Source: Tubulanus polymorphus (taxonomy: Eukaryota > Nemertea > Palaeonemertea > Tubulaniformes > Tubulanidae). Taken from it: a stretch of 64,000 nucleotides of DNA. The notes beneath the pieces were generated by a model. It saw only the letters and a program-made list of their open reading frames with translations, made no database searches and was not told the DNA's origin. The stretch is taken from contig NC_134025.1 in the NCBI RefSeq assembly GCF_964204645.1, positions 29,232,001 through 29,296,000 on the forward strand. The letters run 5' to 3'. A program made the position numbers and the translations under genes. Positions 15,001 through 24,716 of this stretch are shown piece after piece. How positions within the stretch are numbered: the first letter of the stretch is position 1; every line of letters starts with the position of its first letter.

Positions 15001-18000
15001 GTGGAGTCTGCAGTAATACAGCGGGGTCGTATTATTGTACATGTAACGACGGTTATGAGTTGAGCAGTGATGGAAAACAATGTGATGGTAGGCACAGTTT
15101 TCATTGAATCATTCGTACACGAATGGAAAAGTTCTTTATGGGAAAATTGACGGTTACTTTCAGATATCGACGAATGCAGCTCGGATTCGACCAATAACTG
15201 CGGGGATGGTGGAGTCTGCAGTAATACAGCGGGGTCGTATTATTGTACATGTAACGACGGTTATGAGTTGAGCGGTGATGGAAAACAATGCGATGGTAGG
15301 CACAGTTTTCATTGAATCATTCGTACACGAATGGAAAAGTTCTTTATGGGAAAATTGACGGTTACTTTCAGATATCGACGAATGCAGCTCGGATTCGACC
15401 AATAACTGCGGGGATGGTGGAGTCTGCAGTAATACAGCGGGGTCGTATTATTGTACATGTAACGACGGTTATGAGTTGAGCGGTGATGGAAAACAATGCG
15501 ATGGTAGGCACAGTTTTCATTGAATCATTCGTACACGAATGGAAAAGTTCTTTATGGGAAAATTGACGGTTACTTTCAGATATCGACGAATGCAGCTCGG
15601 ATTCGACCAATAACTGCGGGGATGGTGGAGTCTGCAGTAATACAGCGGGGTCGTATCATTGTACATGTAACGACGGTTATGAGTTGAGCAGTGATGGAAA
15701 ACAATGCGATGGTAGGCACAGTTTTCATTGAATCATTCGTACACGAATGGAAAAGTTCTTAATGGGAAAATTGACGGTTACTTTCAGATATCGACGAATG
15801 CAGCTCGGATTCGACCAATAACTGCGGGGATGGTGGAGTCTGCAGTAATACAGCGGGGTCGTATCATTGTACATGTAACGACGGTTATGAGTTGAGCAGT
15901 GATGGAAAACAATGCGATGGTAGGCACAGTTTTCATTGAATCATTCGTACACGAATGGAAAAGTTCTTTATGGGAAAATTGACGGTTACTTTCAGATATC
16001 GACGAATGCAGCTCGGATTCGACCAATAACTGCGGGGATGGTGGAGTCTGCAGTAATACAGCGGGGTCGTATTATTGTACATGTAACGACGGTTATGAGT
16101 TGAGCAGTGATGGAAAACAATGCGATGGTAGGCACAGTTTTCATTGAATCATTCGTACACGAATGGAAAAGTTCTTTATGGGAAAATTGACGGTTACTTT
16201 CAGATATCGACGAATGCAGCTCGGATTCGACCAATAACTGCGGGGATGGTGGAGTCTGCAGTAATACAGCGGGGTCGTATTATTGTACATGTAACGACGG
16301 TTATGAGTTGAGCAGTGATGGAAAACAATGCGATGGTAGGCACAGTTTTCATTGAATCATTCGTACACGAATGGAAAAGTTCTTTATGGGAAAATTGACG
16401 GTTACTTTCAGATATCGACGAATGCAGCTCGGATTCGACCAATAACTGCGGGGATGGTGGAGTCTGCAGTAATACAGCGGGGTCGTATTATTGTACATGT
16501 AACGACGGTTATGAGTTGAGCAGTGATGGAAAACAATGCGATGGTAGGCACAGTTTTCATTGAATCATTCGTACACGAATGGAAAAGTTCTTTATGGGAA
16601 AATTGACGGTTACTTTCAGATATCGACGAATGCAGCTCGGATTCGACCAATAACTGCGGGGATGGTGGAGTCTGCAGTAATACAGCGGGGTCGTATTATT
16701 GTACATGTAACGACGGTTATGAGTTGAGCAGTGATGGAAAACAATGCGATGGTAGGCACAGTTTTCATTGAATCATTCGTACACGAATGGAAAAGTTCTT
16801 TATGGGAAAATTGACGGTTACTTTCAGATATCGACGAATGCAGCTCGGATTCGACCAATAACTGCGGGGATGGTGGAGTCTGCAGTAATACAGCGGGGTC
16901 GTATTATTGTACATGTAACGACGGTTATGAGTTGAGCAGTGATGGAAAACAATGCGATGGTAGGCACAGTTTTCATTGAATCATTCGTACACGAATGGAA
17001 AAGTTCTTTATGGGAAAATTGACGGTTACTTTCAGATATCGACGAATGCAGCTCGGATTCGACCAATAACTGCGGGGATGGTGGAGTCTGCAGTAACACA
17101 GCGGGGTCGTATTATTGTACATGTAACGACGGTTATGAGTTGAGCAGTGATGGAAAACAATGCGATGGTAGGCACAGTTTTCATTGAATCATTCGTACAC
17201 GAATGGAAAAGTTCTTTATGGGAAAATTGACGGTTACTTTCAGATATCGACGAATGCAGCTCGGATTCGACCAATAACTGCGGGGATGGTGGAGTCTGCA
17301 GTAATATAGCGGGGTCGTATTATTGTACATGTAACGACGGTTATGAGTTGAGCAGTGATGGAAAACAATGCGATGGTAGGCACAGTTTTCATTGAATCAT
17401 TCGTACACGAATGGAAAAGTTCTTTATGGGAAAATTGACGGTTACTTTCAGATATCGACGAATGCAGCTCGGATTCGACCAATAACTGCGGGGATGGTGG
17501 AGTCTGCAGTAATACAGCGGGGTCGTATTATTGTACATGTAACGACGGTTATGAGTTGAGCAGTGATGGAAAACAATGCGATGGTAGGCACAGTTTTCAT
17601 TGAATCATTCGTACACGAATGGAAAAGTTCTTTATGGGAAAATTGACGGTTACTTTCAGATATCGACGAATGCAGCTCGGATTCGACCAATAACTGCGGG
17701 GATGGTGGAGTCTGCAGTAATACAGCGGGGTCGTATTATTGTACATGTAACGACGGTTATGAGTTGAGCAGTGATGGAAAACAATGCGATGGTAGGCACA
17801 GTTTTCATTGAATCATTCGTACACGAATGGAAAAGTTCTTTATGGGAAAATTGACGGTTACTTTCAGATATCGACGAATGCAGCTCGGATTCGACCAATA
17901 ACTGCGGGGATGGTGGAGTCTGCAGTAACACAGCGGGGTCGTATTATTGTACATGTAACGACGGTTATGAGTTGAGCAGTGATGGAAAACAATGCGATGG

Positions 18001-19042
18001 TAGGCACAGTTTTCATTGAATCATTCGTACACGAATGGAAAAGTTCTTTATGGGAAAATTGACGGTTACTTTCAGATATCGACGAATGCAGCTCGGATTC
18101 GACCAATAACTGCGGGGATGGTGGAGTCTGCAGTAATACAGCGGGGTCGTATTATTGTACATGTAACGACGGTTATGAGTTGAGCAGTGATGGAAAACAA
18201 TGCGATGGTAGGCACAGTTTTCATTGAATCATTCGTACACGAATGGAAAAGTTCTTTATGGGAAAATTGACGGTTACTTTCAGATATCGACGAATGCAGC
18301 TCGGATTCGACCAATAACTGCGGGGATGGTGGAGTCTGCAGTAATACAGCGGGGTCGTATTATTGTACATGTAACGACGGTTATGAGTTGAGCAGTGATG
18401 GAAAACAATGCGATGGTAGGCACAGTTTTCATTGAATCATTCGTACACGAATGGAAAAGTTCTTTATGGGAAAATTGACGGTTACTTTCAGATATCGACG
18501 AATGCAGCTCGGATTCGACCAATAACTGCGGGGATGGTGGAGTCTGCAGTAATACAGCGGGGTCGTATTATTGTACATGTAACGACGGTTATGAGTTGAG
18601 CAGTGATGGAAAACAATGCGATGGTAGGCACAGTTTTCATTGAATCATTCGTACACGAATGGAAAAGTTCTTTATGGGAAAATTGACGGTTATTTTCAGA
18701 TATCGACGAATGCAGCTCGGATTCGACCAATAACTGCGGGGATGGTGGAGTCTGCAGTAATACAGCGGGGTCGTATTATTGTACATGTAACGACGGTTAT
18801 GAGTTGAGCAGTGATGGAAAACAATGCGATGGTAGGCAGCACAGTTTTCATTGAATAATTCGTACACGAATGGAAAAGTTCTTTATGGGAATATTGACGG
18901 TTACTTTCAGATATCAACGAATGCAGCTCAGATTCGACCAATAACTGCGGGGATGGTGGAGTCTGCAGTAATACAGCGGGGTCGTATTATTGTACATGTA
19001 ACGACGGTTATGACTTGAGCAGTGATCGAAAACAATGCGATG
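1..19042 (+). repeat. Tandem array of 92 EGF exon-plus-intron units, 208 bp each
   Basis: The unit is a 132-nt exon (first complete copy 188..319) and a 76-nt intron (320..395), repeated with exact 208-bp spacing. One partial and 91 complete exons are present; the last is 18911..19042, offset by 3 nt because of a GCA insertion near 18837. The exon encodes one 44-residue calcium-binding EGF domain: it begins D-I-D-E-C, has six cysteines, and carries the N-T-A-G-S-Y-Y-C core typical of cbEGF, including the Asn and aromatic residues used in calcium binding. The acceptor is TTACTTTCAG and the donor is G|GTAGGC. Intron and exon are almost equally conserved between copies, which points to recent unequal exchange rather than selection on protein alone. 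The open frames on the opposite strand in every unit are an antisense by-product. Confidence 0.97.
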
Positions 19043-21665
19043 GTTAGTGAATTCTCCTTTTGAAATACATCGTTTTATCCTCTCCCCTACTGAACCGTAT
19101 TTATTTGAGTACAGTCGACCTCGCTTTAATCGTCACTTTAGGGACCGACTCAAAGATGACGATTCATCCGATTGACGAATTAAGCGCATATGACTTTCTG
19201 AGTTATATTACCAGTAGTTTATTTCTGGAACACACGCAATCATTGGATTTATCTGATGGGTGTTTTGTGAGGTGAAAATAAAAATTGGGGCATTTAGTTT
19301 TGATTGCGTTATGCGATACTTCGTTACTTCGGCCACGCGTTGAATTTAAAGCCACTCTGACGAAGGCTACTGTCAATAATTTTGTTATTCTCATGGACGG
19401 TTTAGTATAGTATAGTTAGTATAATATAGTTTCTTTTTAATGAATTTCAAAATTTTTCGCTTTTATTTGCAAGTTCTTAAAAAACTTTTTGGCGCCATTT
19501 TGTTGACCACTCTACTGAGGCTCCAGTACTATGAACGGGCACGTGCAATGAGGAAAGTATATTATGTATGTTGCAATTCTTTGTGTATCGTTGCGTGCTA
19601 CGAACCTAATCGGGACTGTGTCGAGACAGTTTAATAAACAGTGCAACTTACGTTTTATATTCATTTGCGCATCGACGGTTTGACCCATGTTATTTTACGT
19701 ATAAGCAACACTAACGGAACGGCAAAATAGTGACGACTAAAGCAAATAACGACTTGCGAATGACGAATTAGCCACAGAAACATCAACGAAATAACGAACT
19801 GTTTATCCGTACTCTGATTAAGCCAGAATGATAAATTACACGCTGACGATTAAAGCGTGGTCAACTGTATTATAGTTCATCGACCCAGTCTTGCGTAGTT
19901 TTATTTCATACCTTTCTGCCATATTGGGATTTTACCTGCATCTTGTTAAAATAAGAAACATCGTATTGCTTTTATATATTCAGTTTGCACTAATCTTACA
20001 TCTTGAAATCACTATAATTACCCAATGATGGAATGATTCATAAACCTTTCATAAATATAGGATTGTTCTCCTTAGGTAGCACGTTCAATGAATCATAATT
20101 ATATTTTTGAAAATAGACTTTGACGAATGCTCTGTGGAAAATGTCAGTAAATATTGTGTCAATGGAAATTGCATTAATACGGATGGAGGTTATACTTGTG
20201 AATGTGATTCTGGTTGGGAAGGCGATTCTTGCGATATGGAAAATGCAATTCCTACTACAACGGCGGATCTAGCAGCCACATTGAAATACGAAGGTAATAT
20301 TGGCTAGAATGCTGCTACTCCATATTGTCTTAATTTTGATACGCAATGTATTTCTCTTGACCTTCGGTTTTTTATATTGAGTAGATTTAGATGTATTTGA
20401 TGCTTGTAAGAATGCTGACTGTGGGTTTGGAACCTGCCAACCTTTAATTGGAGAGGGATACACGTGTCATTGTCAGACTGGATACACAGGCGATAACTGT
20501 ACCACCCCAGGTAGCATTGTTTTATGTTCACAGTTCGCAGTGACTGGATTATGTTTTTTCATGCGATAATGATATCAACTTTTAATCTATCGTCAGACAC
20601 TTGCAGTCTTAGTGAGTGTAATGGTGGGAAATGTGCTATTAGCAATGATGGGGAAACATACTGTTTGACTTGCCCTGATGGTTTTCTTGGAGCTAGCTGT
20701 GATGAAATAGATGGTACTATGTTATCCAATCATATATATTATTGATTTTTAAGGATTGTGCATGCATTTTTCTTGATATTTTTTCCTTCATCCGTGTCCA
20801 TTTTAAGGTGAGGTAGGTTTTTGGTATGAGTGGTCCAATTGGTCCGCTTGTGACACACCGTGCGGAGTTGTAGGAAGCAGATCCCGCCATAGAAAGTGTA
20901 AGAAAAGGAAATCTAAGTGTAAATTATCAGCAAGAGAAGAAAGGCCATGCAATGTTGAAGAATGTGAAGCTTGTAAGTACATTCAAAACTGGTTTGATGT
21001 CAATTCATTTGATTTTGTCACCCGGATTTGTGATATTTGATAATCGTAATTGAAATATAAATCTAAAATGATAAATATGATGTTTTGATTATAATGCTCG
21101 TTTCGTTTCTTAAAGCGGATGGCCAAACTAATCCAAAACCATTCGACCAATACGGTGAGTTAAATATTTATTTTCATTATGTTCTTTCCTTTCTAAGGTA
21201 AATTCAATAAATCATCATATGTAGAGATATGAATGCATAGTAAAGTATTTGAATTGTTGTACGTTTTCAGATGACTTCGAAGGTACCATTGGTTGGTGGC
21301 ATCCTGATATTATAAAAAATGGTTTGAAAATGAGATCATCAATTACGTTGCGAATAAAAACTGCTGTTGTATTACCTAATAAGCAGTCACCATGTAACGG
21401 TAAGGTAGTTGGTATTAATTATAATGCCAAGAAGAGTAAATTTTCATTTTACTTCGCTGTCTGGAGATCATTCGAACAAGGTGAAAGCTATGCACTGGCC
21501 GCTGCCCGATCTATTACGTCATCTGGACGAGGGGCGCAAACTCAGATGTTCACCGACCCGATCGCTGTTTCAAAAGGAGATTCACTTGGATTTCTGCCGG
21601 CTAAAAAGGCGTCCAAACTTGAGGTTGAGGCAATAGCGTGGTACGCTTTTTGTTGCAATGCGTAA
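1..21665 (+). CDS. Giant multi-EGF / TSP1 extracellular protein, 5' partial
   Basis: This is the 3' part of a fibrillin- or fibropellin-like extracellular gene; the window starts inside an exon. There are 92 near-identical calcium-binding EGF exons (next entry), then exons 20117..20293, 20385..20510 and 20597..20713, each a diverged six-cysteine EGF domain, then 20808..20972, a thrombospondin type 1 repeat (WSNWSACDTPCG), 21116..21154, a short linker, and 21271..21665, a terminal domain ending in FCCNA and a TAA stop. Every exon junction is phase 1, so exons can be gained or lost in frame, and the reading frame is open through all of them. The visible part would encode about 4,250 residues. 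No membrane segment is seen near the C-terminus, so I infer a secreted matrix or adhesion protein. The signal peptide and 5' exons lie outside the window. The EGF and TSP1 assignments are firm; the terminal domain is not recognised with certainty. Confidence 0.9.
19043..20116 (+). other. Long intron between the EGF array and the diverged 3' EGF exons
   Basis: The donor GTTAGT follows the last array exon and the acceptor AAATAG precedes the next EGF exon. At 1,074 nt it is about 14 times longer than the 76-nt introns of the array. I see no gene, tRNA or clear repeat in it. Confidence 0.75.
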
Positions 21666-21944
21666 AAATGTAATTGAAATTCAATTACTCAAGTTGTAAT
21701 GCAGTGTCGAATGATGCAATTCGTTTCTATTTATTTTCTAGTCGTCGACCAGAGCATTGTTTGACGCAATGTGAATTTGCTTTGGAATTATACAACCGAA
21801 TCGTGAATTACGAAAACATCAAATCAGCGAAAGTATATAAAGTCCACCAGCCGACGTCCCATCTATTGCATTGCCAAGTATACGCATTTAACGCTGTTAT
21901 TAAATGTAACGAGGAATAATAATAATTGTAGCAATGATCTCACG

Positions 21945-21950
21945 AATAAA
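21945..21950 (+). terminator. Poly(A) signal of the EGF/TSP1 gene
   Basis: Canonical AATAAA 280 nt after the TAA stop at 21663..21665, on the coding strand. Confidence 0.6.
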
Positions 21951-23242
21951 TGATATGTGAATGATCATAAAACGATATTCTCTTGTGAGATTTCCGATCC
22001 AGTTTTGGGCACAGTTATTTTCGCCCCTTTCCAATTCAGTGCTCTCATTTTTGAATATTCAGAGTTTCACGTGGTTTACTGAGAAACTGAAAAGGTTTTG
22101 GCTAAATAATGACTAAAACCTATGGGTAAATCCTCGACTTGATGTCTATATGTTAAATCAATAGGCCTAGAACTGAATATTGTCGCGTGACTTAAGGTGA
22201 ATATGTGGCGACACCATTGTCGACACGGACGGGAATAAAGGTAGCAAAATCGGGACAATATAGGAGACCACCCTCGAGGCTCGATGAGAGGACAAGATCT
22301 CCGGAGAAGCAACCAGCAACGCTTTTCACGATTCTCTGTGTTTTTTTCAAAATGCTCCAGCGCAAACGGCCGGCACTGTTTGAATTTAAAGAATTTCTTG
22401 TTTTTTAAAAGTACTGTAAATTTCGGTTCCGGTTGATCTACAACAATCGTCCAACCAGCCCGAACCGGCAAGCGACGGATTTGGGTTAATTTTGTAGTGA
22501 TAGATCCATGGTCCCAGGACAACAAGGGAATGCGTTCTCCCCAAGATGATTTCTTAAAATCAACCCCACTATATGCATCGTGTAGAGACACGTCAAAATT
22601 GCACAACCACGATCCACATTTATGCAAATAACAGGAGATCGAGATATAGTGTGGAATCGATTTACATTTGCATCCAGAGAAAATTAAACAGCTACTCTTA
22701 TACAACCATCCACTTTCATAACAAAAACCGCAAACAGAAGATCGATTTTTTGAATCTCGCGAAAGTAACTCGGAACTCTATATAGTAACTCGGAACTTTT
22801 ATACTTAAACAACATTTATTTACATTTTGCACACATCGAGAAAAAACCCCAGCTAAAACTAGACATGGGCATGAAATTCCTCCCGCGAAAACGACTATGA
22901 TACGATACAAACGCCGATACGTTATCCCGTACCGAGACGTGTCGATTCCCCTGGCGGGGCGCGTGGTTTGGACAGTTCGAAGTTTTTTCAATTTGACTCT
23001 GGATTCAAAATTTTGACAAAACAGTGATTTGAAATCAGTGAACTGATTCAAAGAAAGCGATTTTAACTCAGAACTGTGGAACCGGGCTAGGGGATGGGAT
23101 TGATTGCCTGAAACCACGAATACGCGGTCGCTCCGCCCGTCATTTGTCACGCACTCCAAGTAAATTGGCCGGTGCGATGTCCGAGATATCAACCGCGTTT
23201 TATACCTTGTTTATCCAATTCAATCAATTTTATTTATATTTC

Positions 23243-23252
23243 TGAGAGAGAC

Positions 23253-23293
<41 letters not shown>

Positions 23294-23306
23294 CAGAGAA
23301 AGACTG
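23243..23306. repeat. (GA)n microsatellite
   Basis: About 60 nt of almost pure GA dinucleotides with a few interrupting ACAGAG and AAAGAG units, in the spacer between the EGF gene and AMPK beta. Confidence 0.9.
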
Positions 23307-23602
23307 AACTGAGTACTTCTTATTTCGATTTACACCATTTATTCATACTGAGCGTTAAGTATGTTAATCCGATTAATGAACTTAATGATTTTCTTTACTC
23401 TCGAGCTTTTGACTACTGAAACAGACTATGTATCACTGGCAAAAGTGGCTCATGCACAGGTAGCATAAAAAACGGATAGGCCTAATCGTAATCCTGTGTA
23501 GTGTAAATAATGTCTATCCAATCCAGTGTCTTTAAAATCTACGAGCAATCATCATCGTTGCTATAATGTATGTAAAATCTTCACCCAGTCCTGAGAATGG
23601 CC

Positions 23603-23651
23603 GGTTCACGGAGCTCCGTATACTGCCTATACTAAAGAGCTCGCGTGAACC
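23603..23651. repeat. Inverted repeat with 20-nt loop
   Basis: GGTTCACG-GAGCTC at 23603..23616 pairs with GAGCTC-GCGTGAACC at 23637..23651, about 14 bp with one bulge, around a 20-nt loop. A second perfect 8-bp hairpin (GCCGACTG / CAGTCGGC, 5-nt loop) lies at 23691..23712. Function unknown; mobile-element remnants are the simplest explanation. Confidence 0.6.
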
Positions 23652-24340
23652 ACCCACCCAGTCATGTAGTCGTTATTTTACGTCGAAATTGCCGACTGGC
23701 GCTCAGTCGGCACTTTAACCACTCAGTACTCGGCAACTACTCATCCGATTTCAATAAATAAACTACCTACACTGACCTTATGTTGTTATCTTTTCATTGT
23801 TTACACTCCAAAGAATATATTTGAAGTTCAAGTGGCTGGAAATTGCCTCTAGAAATATTTTAGTACCGCTTTTGTTTTACTAAAAAACGGTTCCTCGTGA
23901 GACTCACCCGCATGAAAAAATCAATATCTTAGCAACACAACAATAGATACCACTCTGCGCGACTCGTGGATATTTGACAAGTCATGAAAAATCGTTTCAT
24001 ACACAAATACGATGACTAAATAAACACAACAGTAAGAACAAGAAAGATCAGAGGTTTGCAATGATGGTTTATTTTTTTAAATCGGATGAATGAGAGCTGA
24101 GTAGTGATGATATAATTAGAGTTGAATTTACGATATACCACTGACACTAAGGTTCTCAGTGAAGTAAAATCACATTATTATATATACATCAATCTTTATA
24201 GACACTGGATTAACAGATTGGAAGTGGATATTTTGCCGATGCGGCATTTTATTTTAGCAAACGCTATTTTGCCAATAATGGCTATATATATAATAAGATA
24301 TAATTAGTAATAAAATATGACAATTAAATCATTATATTGG

Positions 24341-24373
24341 GTTTAGGGTTAGGGTTTCGATAGGGTTAGGGTC
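24341..24373 (+). repeat. Short interstitial telomere-like repeat
   Basis: Two blocks of tandem TTAGGG-type sequence, GTTTAGGGTTAGGGTTT and ATAGGGTTAGGGT, separated by a few bases. This is the metazoan telomere motif, but only about four units, so it may be a repaired break or chance. Confidence 0.55.
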
Positions 24374-24538
24374 TAGAGGGTCCAGAGCATCTATCAAACA
24401 ATTCGTCTGGTGTTCAGACTAAATCTTATCAAGCGTCAACCAAATGAATGAATACCGTTGTTGGTAGTCTAGTACCTAGCCATTGTTTGGAACCGTAACA
24501 ACGACTGGTATTCAGACTACGTTGATGGTTGTCTGGTT

Positions 24539-24577
24539 TGGGAGAGAGGGAGAGGGAGGGGGAGGGGGAGAGGAGCA
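24539..24577 (+). repeat. G-rich purine tract
   Basis: Nearly 40 nt of only G and A (GGGAGAGGGAGAGGGAGG and GGGGGAGGGGGAG stretches), about 140 nt upstream of the AMPK beta start codon. Four or more G runs could form a quadruplex. It may lie in the promoter or 5' UTR; otherwise it is a simple repeat. Confidence 0.5.
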
Positions 24578-24716
24578 CAATAATTTCAGTCCTTTTCAAT
24601 GAAATTGCAGTGACTATCAAATCTGGCCATAAAATAGTATGTGATATCTATTTCTTAGTTAACGGACTAAACTTGGAAAGTTTGTTTCGTAACGACTGAT
24701 CACTACATGAACGACA

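Larger units (their letters stand above)
21951..24716. other. Intergenic region with simple repeats and hairpins
   Basis: No supported gene. Two long open frames on the minus strand (22076..22705 and 23192..22716) contain no ATG at all and no recognisable domain. Contents that can be seen are a fragment shared with the palindromic element at 45950 (about 23061..23086), a GA-rich microsatellite, two strong hairpins near 23603..23651 and 23691..23712, a telomere-like stretch at 24341 and a G-rich purine tract at 24539. The last few hundred bases should hold the promoter of the AMPK beta gene, but no motif could be assigned. Confidence 0.6.

Noticed and set aside
184-18941. Open frames of 75-91 residues on the minus strand in nearly every 208-bp unit
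   Set aside because: They are the complement of the EGF exon and intron. The plus strand has matching splice sites, phase and a canonical cbEGF domain, and no minus-strand protein family is seen.
1-19042. CRISPR array or satellite DNA
   Set aside because: The spacing is regular, but there are no variable spacers, and the repeated unit holds a conserved exon and splice sites.
22076-22705. 209-residue minus-strand open frame
   Set aside because: It contains no ATG, no recognisable domain and no splice context.
22716-23192. 158-residue minus-strand open frame
   Set aside because: No ATG in the frame, low-complexity content, and it overlaps a dispersed repeat fragment.
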